64,000 nucleotides of DNA, taken from positions 3,388,064 through 3,452,063 of the forward strand of contig VXBA01003437.1 in assembly GCA_013399895.1 (NCBI GenBank), in the 5' to 3' direction. Position 1 is the first letter of the stretch. Each line of letters begins with the position of its first letter. Positions 44,241-57,332 of the stretch are shown here, one piece after another. The translations under genes and the position numbers were made by a program. The notes below the pieces were generated by a model. It saw nothing but the letters and a program-made list of their open reading frames with translations. It was not told the DNA's origin and ran no database searches. This stretch comes from Serilophus lunatus. Taxonomy: Eukaryota; Chordata; Aves; Passeriformes; Eurylaimidae.

Positions 44241-46707
44241 GTGCATGAATCAAAGCCCACACACAGAATGGTAGCATGTTGCAAAGGCAAGAGGAGAAGC
44301 AGTTGGCCCATTCTCACACGCAGTTTCTCAGCCTTGGCCAGAGACTTCTTGCAGCAGTAGAAAGCCAGCTGCTTGCAGCTGAGACCTGTTTATTTCTAGT
44401 GGGCATATTTCTAAGCTCACAAAAGTAAGATAAAGAGGAGGAAGGAAACAGGAAACATATCTGCATGTTCAGTTGCATTGGTTAATTCGGGCCATGTTTC
44501 TTCTGATTAAAAAAAACACACAATAATTTCTGTGAATTTAGGAAGAGAGGCGGAGTAGAGATGGGTTTAGTTTTTTGAAGTGGAAGTGCCACCCACAAGT
44601 TAAATATTCTTAATAGGCATATTTTCAGGGTGTTTAATTGAATGGGTATATTGATTCACCACACTTGAAAGAAAAATATACATTAGACATGTCAGCTTCC
44701 TGCAGAGAACCCAATAAATTCAATGTAATTCAATAAATTGTAATCAAAAGAAGAATTACAAATCTGCTTTCTTCTGTCAAGGGCAACTCAAGGATGGCAA
44801 GATACAGAAAAAAGAAAATTATGTTCACGGTTTACTTTTCTAAATTTATGGAAATTTAGTTTTCTACTTCCTCAGGATTTTTCTCTTTCAGCTGAAGGGT
44901 GGAAAGACTCCAGCTCCTTTGTCTTTATGAAACCAATGGACAGGACTGCAGGCTTGATGCTCAAGGCCACATTGAGCATAACACCCCCAGTATTTGTATA
45001 CATACTCTTGAACAGGAACTAATGAAAAGTCAGCTTGACATGGTCCTGAGAACATGCTTAAAAATCACCCTCTCTAGCCTAGCACATTGGTTCTCTGGAG
45101 TTCAATTTGTGTCTGATTCCCAGCTGTCTCTTGCACCACAGAGTTTTCAGTGCAGGGGGAAAACTGTCTTTACTAGCTGAAAGATTCATGTGTTTTCTGC
45201 TTAGAAGGTGGCTCTTTTACATCACAAGTTCAGCTTGTCCTAGGAAGGTCTCTGAAACCAGGTGCCATCAACAGCCCCTTCCCTGTCCTAAGGCAGGGCA
45301 GAGCCAGGCTCTGTTCTGATGCAGTCCTGATGCTGAACATCATTTTGGAACTTTTGTCTACTGTGGTTTTCAGAGAGCAATATATGTTGGTTTTAGGAAT
45401 TAAATACTATTCCTCGAGTCTGACTGCAACAAATTCCGATCCTACCTTGTTCCTTTGAGAAAAAATGGACCCATATAATTAACCATCTCTCTCTATTGTT
45501 CCAAGTTAATGGCCTTGATCTTTTCCCTAACCAGTGCTTTCCTTCTGATTTATATGCCTCTTTCTGTTCCCACTGCCTTCAAGATCATGTCCAGACATCA
45601 GAAACTCTGTGTAGAACCCATACAAATTTTCATTTTGATAACCTGTCCAAGTTGCTAGATGGTGTAGTAGAGACAAGACAAAAATTTTCAACATAAGAGA
45701 AAGTGGACTTCAGCAAGGAATGCCAATCTTGTACCTAACTGGGGATTTCAGTGGCTTTGACATTTGCCATGCCCATCTTGGGTGGGAAAAAGTTTTAAGA
45801 TATGAGTTAAGCTGATGAGAAAATACGCAATTCTCGTCCTGCTTTAAATCAGTGTTACTTTGATTTAACCCAAGTCAGTTAAGAATCTGAAGAAGCTAAT
45901 CAAAAATATACATTTATTGAATAATTTTCCCCAGGTTAGCAGAAGTAGTGTCATAATGGGTATGAGTAAAAAAGATGTACAGGACTGCATTAAATAACTC
46001 GTGAGTGTTGTGCATACAGCACAGCAGTGTCGGGACCATTTTGTGACTCAGTTGGTGCCAGTGCCCTGCTTGCACCCCACAAGCAAAACACCAAGGGTGA
46101 CAGCATATGGGAACAGTGGGACCAGAGGCTGATCCATCAGGCCCACTACTACATCTCTCATCATCTCAGGAATTATTGTGAAACAGTACTGAGTTTGAGA
46201 AGTAGGTGGCAACTCTTATTCTATTTAACAGTGGATAATGACAGGTTAGAATTTACATTTATTTTAAACAGAAGTTTAAACAGAGGGTTGTTGTTCTAAA
46301 TGTTCTGCTTACGGGAAGTATCTTAACCTCTGTTTATAAGAAAAAAATGTATCCCATCACTGAATTTTAGAAGATGTTGTATTTTTAATGGAAGATTTTT
46401 TTGGGCATCATTTTCAGAAAAACAAGTTATAATGGCAAAAAATGTTGGTATTAGGATAGAGAGGGAGGAAGGCAATTTTTCCTTAAGCTATGTGTTTTAA
46501 CCAGCTTTTAAAAAAAATTGCTTTTGTGAACTGTTCATTTGGGTACATCTCACTACTATAGCAAACCAAAATATAGATAGAGAAGACGCACTCTTACTAA
46601 GAAACAAAAAACCTCTCTACCTCTCTTCACCATTCCAGAGGAAATTGTTACTGACAATGAGTCACAGTCTGTGAACTTAAAATTCCTTGCATTTGAAATG
46701 GTTTGAA
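44241..46707. other. Unannotated non-coding stretch
   Basis: AT-rich, with a degenerate aataaattcaat / attcaataaatt repeat at about 44712-44741. No gene or interspersed repeat was recognised. Confidence 0.45.
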
Positions 46708-46723
46708 TTTTTTTTTTTTTTTT
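46708..46723. repeat. T16 homopolymer
   Basis: Sixteen T in a row. It could be the poly-A tail of a - strand retrocopy lying to its right, but nothing recognisable follows. Confidence 0.8.
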
Positions 46724-47012
46724 ATGTTTTACTTCCAGCTCTGACCACCCACAGGGGACAGGAAAAATGGAGAAGCGCGTACAGCTTACACAAAAAGATT
46801 CCTGCAACAAAAGGATCCTTTATTAGCTGTACTTATTATGAGGTATCTCTGATGACAGTTTCCAGGATATCTTCACCACTGTAGCTTAGAGGTCAGAAGA
46901 TCAGATCAACATTACAGCTTCTGGGAGAAAATCTTCAACATCGCTTACCAGAACTGAAGATTCAAAAGCAAAAAATACCAAATCTAAAAGCCAAGTTTTG
47001 GGTTTGGGGTTT

Positions 47013-47033
47013 CCCGCCCCACCCCCCCTCCCC
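47013..47033 (-). other. G-quadruplex motif on the - strand
   Basis: The + strand reads cccgccccaccccccc then tcccc: four C tracts separated by single bases. The - strand can therefore form a quadruplex with one-base loops, the most stable loop class, and the + strand an i-motif. Just left of it, ttttgggtttggggttt supplies G runs on the + strand that could compete by pairing with the C runs. Confidence 0.8.
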
Positions 47034-50000
47034 ACTTCTAACAGAGGAAACACAAACTTTTGAAGTTTTCTTGAAACAGAAAACACAGACTACTGATGTT
47101 TTTAATGTAGGAAAATACTACATTCTGGTGCCACCATACCAATAAACTTGAGTACCTAAATCATACTCCGTTGCAATTAATGAGTGGTCTGCACAGAAAA
47201 AATGTCATTTTCACTTGAGAAACAACTAGATTTGCTAGTAGGATTGTCCTCCAATCTCTATAAAAATAGAATTATCTCTATATTCCTAGATTAGAAAAAG
47301 AAAGTCTTTGATTTGCTACTACCACTAAATTTAAATGAAAACCAACAAAAAATACCTGCATCAATGTTTAAGGAGGCACCTATCTAAAGTAATAGTTGTT
47401 ATTTTGAAATAGTGGTTTCTATCCAAGGCATTGAAAATCACTATCCACTTCGGATGTCCTCATTCTGAGGTTTCTGACTTGTGTCCCTCTGGCAGGGGTT
47501 GACATCTCACAGCTAAAGTGGCCTAGATGTTTTAAAAAGCAGACCAAGTAATAAAGTATGTCTGGAAAGAATCTTGTACCTTTCTACTGATTCCCCAGTC
47601 TTCATCAAATATGACTTTTCAGTAAAACTTCAGCTATAATTCTTTCTCCTGTTTCTCCTATTATCAGATGAGTGTTTTCTACTAAAATATTATTATCAAG
47701 ATTTTGGATATTCCTTCTCTGCAACAGGACAACCTGTAGAAGTATCTGAGCTCCTGTTGACCAGAGCTGGCATATCTCTACATCCATGCAGCACTGAGGG
47801 GATGTTTACAGCACAGACCTTGAAAATAGTCCAACCTTGTATAGAAGGGGATGTGCTTGCATTTATAACCCTGCTTGTCCCAAGCAGTGTACACCATCAA
47901 CAATCCAAGACTTCTTCTGTTCCCAGGGGAACAAGCTCATTGTGGGACCTCTGGTGTACTCCACCGAGTTGCAAGGACAAGCTCAATCTGCTTGAGCAAC
48001 ATCCGAGCAACACAACTCAAGCCTGTGCCTCTGTGGCCAGCAGACCCTGCCTGCAGACATGGCTTTAGCAACAGCATAGCCCACAGGGCAAGCAGATGTG
48101 TTTTCATGTGAGGAGTTGAGGTCCACTTTCATTCTTACTCTACAGGCTGCAAACCAGCCCATCAACCACCCCTGTGCTGACCACATTCAAATTGGTGGCA
48201 CCAGGACTTCACTACTTGGCTTATGTTTTCTTCCCCTTGTCTGAACAATGTCAGTCCAGCTGGGACTGTGTCACACTCAGCAGTGTGTTACATCTCTGCA
48301 CTGGAATCCTGAAGACATTTTGCCCTTTCTGAAAGAGATAGTTTTGAAGGAATAAAATTGCTGTGGCATCTCAAGCAAGGTGGCTTGATGAGAGGTGTCA
48401 GCTCTGCAGTGCCTGTGCCTTTCTGCCAAAAGAACAAGGTTACAGCCTGCACAGGTAAGCTTCCAGTTGTGGTGGCAAGGTATTACTGTAGTAACCTAAG
48501 AAAAGTAGAGCAGAAATTCCTACACCAATGAGTACTGGTGACGCTTCTATGCATACAAATGGAAGCATCTAGGAGTGAATGTATCTGCAAAATGTTAGCA
48601 TCTTCTCTCTTTTCCTCACTTTCAAACTGATTAATCTAAACTAGGCTCTCAAGGAATAAGAGATCCCACCAAAAATGAGAAAATGTAAGCCTGGAAGTCC
48701 GGGCCTCTTTCTTTTTCCAGCAACACCTTTCTCGGCTCTTCATGTATAACTGAGAAATAGATGTACTGTGAAAATAAATCTCAGTGGAAAATGACTGGTA
48801 GGAACTTTTGTCCCCTGCAATGTTAAAATTAGGTAATGAGGGAATTCCTGTATCTGGTTTGTCTCACCACTTCTGTGGCATGAGTAAAAGGAGTCTAGTT
48901 TGGCATGTGATATTGAGGGATATTACCTTGTGGCCTGCAAACCAGAGAAGTTTTTGTTAAGCTCTTGAAGATGATCTGCTGCAGACCAGTGTGAAATCCT
49001 GCCTCAGAACCTGGAAAATATGAGGTTGAAAGTTTCATCTTTTGCCTGTGTTTAATAAGATGAGCAATATGGGTTGCTAGGCTTTGTAATATGCCAAGAT
49101 ATTCTCTTTCCTCTGTTTTATATCCCAGAGAAGGCCAAAGGATTAGGATGAAATTAGGAATATTGCTTTCAAGTAATGAAGAAACTGGATGCATGAGTGA
49201 TACCCTTGATAGAAGAAAAAGAGGAACTAAAGAGAAATCTAATTTTTTTTTGGAGTGAACAAACAATTCATGTTATTCTAATTGCATTATTGCAGTAAAA
49301 GACAACTTGAATTGGAGCCTAAGTACCAATGATTCTTGTTTTTCTCTACATGCATAGCACTGCTGGTTTTAAATATTATCTCCCATTTTCACTGTTACAT
49401 TTAGTAAGACTCTGCTATTTAATACTGCCAGAAGTTTTGGGTTTTGGATATAGTGGAGACCATCCACTTGCAGCCTTAAGAGCCAGCAAGCTGAGAAATC
49501 AGGCCAAGGAGAACCTGAAGCTGCAGCAAGGCAAATAGTTGAAGTCATTGTGAATTTAGGGTAGGGGAAAAAGAAGGGGGAAAATGTTAGGTCCTAGGAA
49601 TATCTGAGTTATGCGGTCAGTGTCATCCAAAAAAGAAATCACGGGACAATGGCACATTGTACCACAGTCCCATGACCCATGCAGCATGAGTCAATTCCAA
49701 AGATCTACTGCCCCTCTTAAACATAATCCTTATTTCTAAACATGTTCTACTGAGAATTAAATCAAGAAAGTCCAGTGTCTACTGTTAGATAAGCAGATCA
49801 TTCAAGGCAAGCGTAGCTCCTTCTGGACTACCTTATCACCCTCAGTACCCTAGATTCAGTAAATAACAAGTGAAATAGTAAACTATCCAACTTTAGAGTT
49901 TCAATTGCTTTTTTTTTAATCCAAGTTCTCAGTATTGGTAAGGATTTAGACTTGGATTAAAAATATAAAAATTACTCCTTGCACTCAGAAATAAGTGTTA

Positions 50001-53000
50001 GTTATTATTCGGTGGAAACCTACTCAGTGCCATGGCTTCTTCAGCTCTATTATGAGCAGATGGTCCATATCAGAAATTTAATTCATCCACTTTCAATGAC
50101 CATTAAAACAGTCCTTCAGGGTCTATGTGATATCTGATAGTGCCCTAAACTACATGTAAAGCAAGGACAAATCCACAGCAGTGCTGCAGAAGGGCACTCT
50201 CTAGCAGCAACTACCCAAGGCAGATGAGCTGCTTTTTCAATATGCTCAGGGACACTTCTGTCTTTTCCTTTTTAAGCTTGCTGCATGCTGGGCTGCCTTA
50301 GTACTGTGAGGTATCTTAACGTTGCAATAATTGAGGAGCAAGAGTGCCTGTAAGCACCAGGTTTCTGTGACAGCTGCACCTCCTCTCTTGTCCACCTGCC
50401 ATTCATATCCTGAGTAAATGGAAGAATGCCACCTTCCCAAATCTCTGCTGAATGTTTCACATCAGGAACACAAATTTATCTTACTCAAATGTTTGGCCTG
50501 CCGTATTTAACAAGGCCTTAATCTTTATCACCCATGGAAAAATGTGCTTGGGATTCGTATTGTCTGGTAGTCATTTAAACTTGCTTCACCTTCATTTTGC
50601 ACATCATCTTGCTGCAATCTTTTCTGTGACAAGGATATCGGGCACATTTTCTTGCAGGTTTCCAGAGCTTGTGGACTGCAATGCCGTTGCACCTCTCACT
50701 GACACAGATGCAGTGGAGTCCTGCTCCCCAAGTCTGTCTTTTACCATCTCTTACACCTCATTTTGCTCCATGCTAGTAGTTCCCTTCACATGAAAGAAGC
50801 ATCTTGGTCCATATGACATCTGGTTTAAATAGACTTATGGCAGGCAAGTTTGTGAATGTGTGCTTAGGTAGGGGCACAGCACAGAAACCTCTCTGAATAA
50901 TCACTGCAGGTAATGTGCAGTTTAACACATGATGGATGTTTTGTCCACTCATTAGTTCACCATGCATTGTCAGCCACACTCAGGACAGTGCCACAGCCTC
51001 TGCCACATGTTTCCTATCTGTCCCATATACCCTATGCCGCAGAGGGCATGCAAGAGCCAGACCCAATACGAGGTGACAGTGCTCTGCAACTTTCCCCCCA
51101 TCTAGCCCCGCTCTTGGTCATGCAGCCAAGAGTTACTCATTCTCCTGAAGGCCCAAATTGGCTGGTCATTGGCAGTACTTTCTGCTCCTGGTGTCCCAGC
51201 AACCCCTCACATCCAACTGTCCTGCTTGCCACAGAGCATACATGCTGATGCAAGGCAGCGTTCATCCAGCCCCATTGAGAGCAAGAGCTGAGAAAAGCCC
51301 TCTCTCCACTGCTGGCTATCCAGTCCTAATGCTGAGGAACTCCAGGGCTCCACAAGTGTTCGGCACCTGCTGCCTACCCCAGCTCCCAGCTGCTGCCTGG
51401 CCAGCCCTGTTCTCCCTCTTGGCTGCAGGCAGCAGCCGCTGAAAGACGATCTGCCTGACCTGATGAGAAAGGGATTTCACTGGTGTTAGGACACTTGATG
51501 ACAGAGGGGAGGGAGGATTGAAATGAACTCCTTCCATCTTTCTGATGCAAAATGAGTGCAGACACATTGCTTTAATATCTTCTTTGTAATTCATTTCCTC
51601 CAGTAAAGACTGAAGACTTGATGCTTTATGTGTCTCTGGGTTTATGCCAGCAAACTACTTGCAAACTCACCCATCTGGAATAGACAGAGTTCATTAGTAG
51701 TTCTATTCCAGCTCTTTGTGTCCTCTCCAAGATGGGCATTACCCCTGTATTAGTATTGAGAGCTAGTCTGCTCCTTTAAGTGGTGATTTAATTACTTAAC
51801 ACAACAGGCTTTATCTTTTTTAATCATTGAGACCTTGTCTTTTTCAGATTGTGTCCTGATGTCTTGTCTGCCACCAATAAGGAACCACAGTTGAGTCCAT
51901 GAATAATAACAGTTTCAGCATAACCCGGCAGTAACAAACATCAGCTGCTGTTCACAGCATCGACACCTGTAGTTACAGGCACACCACAGATCTGTGCATG
52001 GAGGGAGGAAACTGCTTGGGCTGGAAGGGGGTTCAATTCTGCTTCAAATGTGCCAACTACCTTTCACCTCCTGAAGGAAACCCAAAGACCAAGGCTCAGG
52101 GATTGTCAAGTCTTCTTTGCAGAGCCTCCTTCTCAGACATTTTATGAGACTGGGATCGCATTCAAGCTTGAAAAATCCTTGGGGCCAACATATACTCAGG
52201 GTGAATGAGTAACAAGCCAAGTAACAACCCTCCCTAAGGCATTGCCCACAGAGTGAAGAGCCTGCTTGCACCATGCTCCTTGTTGCCAGAGTTTTCCCCA
52301 CTGGGAGAATTCCTTCCTCTCACAAGCAGAAGGAAAAAGAGACAAGGCTGCTATATCTTTCTTGTTCTTGATGTTGCTGCTGAGCATTGCAGATCGGTGA
52401 TCACAGTATGCCAAGTTTTCTCCCGAACTTTGTCCTTGTTATGATTTAATCAGGCATATTGCCTGTTTAATGTAAGGTATGCTTGGAGTTTATTTGTGTT
52501 CAGGAGCTTGGAAGCCTTAGGACAAGACACTCCTGTAGATGAAAGCCCGTTGTTACTGTTTGTAATATTGAATAACACCTGTAAGCATTATTTAGTGTCA
52601 GCGCATTTGTCCCTGCAGAGAAAGGACACTTGGTTGTTGCATCCCAAAACCAGTGCCACCTGGTTTGGTACTTACTCAGCACAGAGAGTACAAAGACTGC
52701 AAGTTTTCCATTAGAGGGCTTACTGACACTAGGCTCCATTTATGAGTCAGTCTTAGTAAATTGAATTTATTTGAAAATATACACGGCCTCTGAATCAGCT
52801 CAAACTGTCTTTTAAATGTATCTGTCTGTGCTACGTATGTTGATGGAAATATTTAACCCATTTAGCTTGGAGTGTTTTCTCCAAGGCCTGCTGAAAATGC
52901 AGATCCAAAATATCTGTTCATCAGTGAGGATACACCATGCCCTGGGCTGACAGCTAGCCCTTCCCTAAAGAAGCTACTTCTGAAATAAAACTTGGGCTAA

Positions 53001-53271
53001 GAAAGAAATGTTTTGGACCAGATAAGTTCTCGAATTGTCAAACAACACTGAAACCTTTGCAAGATAGTATTGTAAATTATCTCAGGTTCTGTTTGTTTCT
53101 TACAACCTTCCTCCATCTGCTTTTTTTTTTTTCTGGTGTGGGTGGGTAGGAAGGGTTGTCTTGACTTCCAGACACTATCTTTAAGCCAGTCTTATGAAGA
53201 CTCTGCACACAATTCCTTAATATCACTGTACCAAATTTCAGTATTCAGCTTTCCCCTACCAGGCACATGAG
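47034..53271. other. Unannotated non-coding stretch
   Basis: Six kilobases with no recognised gene, RNA or interspersed repeat. The longest frame is 48895-49266 (-, 123 codons). The frames between 50913 and 51594 overlap in several registers in a moderately GC-rich patch. A 12-base T run lies at 53121-53132. Confidence 0.45.
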
Positions 53272-53385
53272 CATCATTACCTCTATTTTGCCAATACCTT
53301 ATCAGATCATCCCAAGGCCTGATAGTTAGTACATGGTGAAGCCCAGAACAAAACAATGAAGCTCTTATTTTCAGACTGCTTGTGA
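53272..53385 (-). repeat. MIR-like SINE remnant
   Basis: The + strand reads tcattacctctattttgcc (about 53274-53292), the reversed MIR 'tattatccccattttacag' block. After a diverged gap, ccaaggcctgatagttagta (53322-53341 region) and tggtgaagcccagaac match the order of 'ccaaggtcacacagctagta' and 'ggcagagccaggattcgaac'. The order of landmarks is right, but the central gaggaaactgaggc block is lost. Confidence 0.45.
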
Positions 53386-54579
53386 CTTACGAGACTAAGA
53401 ATTGACCTTACAGTTAGTGTACCCACTACATCCTTTGTACAACCGAGAAATTGCTCCAAAGTCATGTGGTTAGGTGAATTTTTCTATTTTATTCCTGGCA
53501 ATATGAACAGTTATTTAAGATTGTGCTGCAGTGAGAAATGCTTCTGTTTTCACCTACCTGTTAAGCTTTAACTCAAAATTTGTAGTTTTTAATTTTTCTT
53601 CTGGATCCATTGGTGGAATCATAAGCTGCTCCAGTAGACTTGGCTGCTGCTTTCTAAAGCCATCCTTATGCAAGGCTGTTGCAGAAGAAATGGAAGCTGC
53701 CAGTCTTGGCAGATATAAAAACAAAGCAGACTTTGATGTACATGAGAAATGTTCTTGTCAATAACTTTTCTTCATAACTACTGCAACTCTTCCTTTTAAG
53801 GTATAAGCCAAGTTCAGCCACTGTATAAGACGGAAATCAATTCATGTCAATGAATTCAAAACTGTTTGCAAAATCGGTGACATGGTTCCTCTTTATCTGC
53901 TCAGTGGTTCCCATTGTAAAAAAAAGGCAAATTTTCTGATGTCCCATCAATCCTAAGAGGCTGGGAAACATGATCCACTTGTAGCTATTTGATGAGACAC
54001 AGCAAGGACTTTCCTTCCCTCACCATATCATATCCTTCAATGAATGGTTGAGACACCATATGGTTAAGTCACTGGAAGTTGACATATCTTCTCATGGACA
54101 TGTATTTGGCTAGAAAGTGCAGACCTAGCAGTTCTAAATGAACTAATAAGCCTGGTTATCTATGATCTAGGACATCATCAGATTGCTCAGATTGTTTTTC
54201 TGGTGCCTGTTATTAAAGCACCATACTGTTTGAATGTCAGCACTGCTACACAATTATGTCTACTGCAATTTTAACACTCATTCAAGTGAAGGTTTTCCTT
54301 GTACCAGATGTAGAAGTTAAGAATACAAAAGGCCTTTTGTGTCATTGTTTAGATGGGATACTGCAATCTCTAGGCTGTCAGCTCCAACCCTGGAAAAGTG
54401 ACCTATTTATCTGTACAAGAAGGTGCTTGGTAGCACTGGTAGCCTCATTTCCAGACATATCACAGAGATCAGAGTTTTTGGATCAAAATGTCTGCTTGTA
54501 TTCTGGTTTATCCACCAGGCTGGCTTGCTAGATGGAATAGTAAATGTTTTTAAAACTAATCTTCTTTAATAAGAACACT
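53386..54579. other. Unannotated non-coding stretch
   Basis: No gene or repeat recognised; open frames are under 95 codons. Confidence 0.5.
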
Positions 54580-54675
54580 TGTAATATGTATTTTGCCGCA
54601 CTAGATGACCATTCCCATGAACAAACATATGGCCTTCATTTTCATTAATGATGACATACGTGGCATAGTGAATGG
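54580..54675. promoter_or_regulatory. Small enhancer-like block
   Basis: The run attcccatgaacaaacatat (54611-54630), with a forkhead-like core and a CATATG E-box, is followed by ttttcattaatgatgacata (54639-54658), with homeodomain and CREB/AP-1-like cores. It resembles short conserved elements in style only. Confidence 0.25.
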
Positions 54676-55730
54676 ATTCACGGGGGAGAAATTCTGGGGC
54701 TTATACATGTCCTTTTTATGTCTTTTGCTTTACAGAAAGAATCTTCAAAAAAACCCTCAGTAGTTCTTTCACTGGCCTTTCTTAGCAGGCAGTTGCAGGA
54801 GAGAAGGAGTGAATGAAATGCCAGATTAGACTCCTGGTGTTTATTAACAGATTCAGTGACAACCACTACCTTTCCTTTCTAAGGGAAACTTAAACATCAC
54901 ACCTGACTAATTGTGCATTAATTTACAGAAATCATCTGCAATGGAAATTCCTTCCTGACCCTCACATGATTGGCTCTATGACATGGAAAATCAGATTTGC
55001 TTATCCTAAATATGACCATATTCTAGTCATATATTTATTTAGTGCTTTTTTTAAAAAAATTTACCACATTTTAATTTTACCACAATGGACTTGCAACTTT
55101 CTGTGGTTAAGATGTCCACAGTCTGACTGAAAATGAAGGTTTCTGTGAACCTCAGTTTGGATACAGAATTAATCAGCTGAAGATGATTTTGGATGAGGAA
55201 TCATGTTTGACAGTGCAAAGTAAAGAAAAATAATGAATTCAAGAGAAACTTCCATCAAGATACTTCATATGAATATATATTTGAACATTTCTTTAAGTGA
55301 GCTCTCTTGAAAGAACCAAGTTATATTTTGGCTAAAAATTATCAATTTTCCTCTAAAAAATAAGAACCACAAAAAGAATTGTAGTCATTAATCTGGGCCA
55401 TATTTGCTGAAAACAAAGCTTGTGACCTGGCCGGCTGCAAGCATCACACAGTATTGTAGGGCAGCAGGAGCCATGTGCCTGTAGCCGGTTGGCAGGCTGA
55501 CCATCCATGTGTAACATGGCTTTTTGGCCTGCAAAAGAACCATGATGCTGCTGTGCTGGGAGTGCTCGATTCTGAAAGGAGGAATGTGAAGTGGATCAGA
55601 ATGGGTGTGAGCTGAAGCTTCCCTAGCTGTCTTCACCATATCACCTCCTCCCTCCCTCCAAGTACATTTGACCCTATCCAAGCAAAAAAGCAGTTGAAAA
55701 ACACCAACATGATAATTTTGTGTTGAATAA
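54676..55730. other. Unannotated non-coding stretch
   Basis: AT-rich to 55380, then mixed. No gene or repeat was recognised up to the CR1 boundary. Confidence 0.45.
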
Positions 55731-56232
55731 CTTCACATCCAGTTCCTCTTGAACACTTCCAAAGACAGTGACTCCACCATCTCACGGGGCAATTTCCAGT
55801 GTTTAACCACACCTTTCTAATCTGAACCTCTCCTGGCACAACCTGAGGCCATGTCATCTCGTCCTTTCATTTGAGATATGGCAGAAGAGACTGACTCCCA
55901 CCTCACTGCAACCTCCTTTCAGGTAGTTATGGGGCAATGAGGTCCCTCCCTTGAGCCTCCTTTTCTCCAGAATAAGAAACCCCATCTCCCTTAGCTACTC
56001 CTCATACGACTTGTGCTCCAGACCCTTTATCAGCTTTGTTGTCCTTCTCTGGACATACTCCAGCACTCCAATATCCTTTTTGAAGTGAGTGGCCCCAAAC
56101 TGAACGTATGATTTGAGATGTGGCTTCACTAGTGCCAAGTACAGTGGGACAGTCGCTTCCCTAGTCCTGCTGGCCATGCTATTCTTGATACAGGCCAGGA
56201 TGTCATTGGCCTACTTGGCCACCTGGGCACTC
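55731..56232 (-). mobile_element. CR1 LINE, internal fragment, antisense
   Basis: About 500 bases of CR1 in reverse orientation. On the + strand the order is cttgaacacttccaaagaca (3' UTR), aatctgaacctctcctggca, tgcaacctcctttcaggtag, gcctccttttctccagaata, actcctcatacgacttgtgc, ttctctggacatactccagc and catgctattcttgatacagg. Both ends are missing: the 3' terminal part with the octamer repeats, and everything upstream of the reverse-transcriptase end. It therefore was cut by deletion as well as 5' truncation. It preserves a longer piece of ORF2 than the other copies. Confidence 0.93.
55995..56177 (-). pseudogene. CR1 ORF2 reverse-transcriptase C-terminal remnant
   Basis: Sixty codons stay open inside the antisense CR1. 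The peptide begins MASRTREATVPLYLALVKPH and contains KKDIGVLEYVQRRTTKLIKG and LEHKSYEE. This corresponds to the segment after the polymerase core of CR1-type reverse transcriptases (consensus-like 'PLYSALVRPHLEYCVQFW... VQRRATKL'). The polymerase motifs and the endonuclease domain are absent, and a stop follows directly, so it is a dead remnant. In an intact element this enzyme copies CR1 RNA at the target site and also serves SINEs with CR1 tails. Confidence 0.85.
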
Positions 56233-57284
56233 TAAACTTGTTTTTCTCCATCTCTGATGGAGCTCACCCTCCTTCTCTTTACAGCAGCATGTATGGTCAT
56301 ATTCTCTAGGAGAGGAATCAAGACATGCCAGTAACTGGCAGAGGGCAAGTGTCAGACAGGTGGAGTGACTGTCAGGTCAACTTATGTTCACGGAAGGCAA
56401 GTTTTTCTACTGACTGACTCTAGTTCATCAGAAAGGAGAGAGGTGTTAGGAAAAATAGAGAAGATGTGTTCACAAAGTGTGATGGATATAGCAAGGTTTC
56501 AGATCCCAGTTTATAATTTTAAGCTGACTTCAAAAACCTTTGACATTTATGCGTGTCTAAGTTGTCAAAAGGAGCTAATATTAGACATTCAGAAGCCAAA
56601 TAGGTTGTAGAGTCTGTGCATGCATGTGTGTGGATTTACTTGTTTTAAAACGGGACAAAAAGAAATTTAGCAAATTTCAGATCTGGAGAAAGTAGGGGGC
56701 CAGCTTTGCGGCTCTCCTCTCAGCCAGCAGTGCTCCATACAGTGGTTCATATTCTATGAGACACATATCTGAAAGCACTGGCCCTATGGGTTCCTCTCCA
56801 CTGACTGCAGGAGCAACAAGTCAAGTACAGGGATAAACCCAAACAGGACCTGTTAGGAACAGTACAGTCTCACTCTGATTCATAACAAACTAAATTCTGC
56901 AAAATTAAGGTGTATTTGGTTGGCGGGAGAAGCTACATCCTAGAAAAAAGAGGTAGCTAACCACCTCCTAGAAGTTAGAGGATACTCAAATAGGTAGATC
57001 TGCAATGCTGGAAGAGTCCATGGCATTGAGTGTAATTGCAGGGGGATACTAACACCATTCAAATGTCCCTCAGAAGTTGGTTTCCTTCTCTTCTTATCTC
57101 TATTACGGCAGGGCTAGAGACCCCAGTCAACTCAATTTGTAAAGCAGGCACTCTCCCTGCATTAAGCAAATTCTTTAAATAAGCCTGAAATAAAAGCTCT
57201 GTGGGAAAAGGGAAAGGGAACACTATATATCCTATTCCGTTCAGTAACAGCCAGGAGAAAGCAGAGGGAATGAAGACCTTAAGA
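56233..57284. other. Unannotated non-coding stretch
   Basis: No gene or repeat recognised. A short tgcatgcatgtgtgtgg run lies near 56618. Confidence 0.45.
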
Positions 57285-57332
57285 AGTCTTCTAGTCTGTC
57301 CTTCCCCCTGAAGGCAATGGATACCATCTCTT
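57285..57332 (-). mobile_element. Possible ancient CR1-type LINE scrap
   Basis: agtcttctagtctgtccttc followed by cccctgaaggcaa resembles the reversed 3' UTR of old CR1/L3 elements, where 'ggtcatctagtccatccccctgcc' is usual. Only about 45 bases are comparable, so the match may be chance. Confidence 0.3.
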
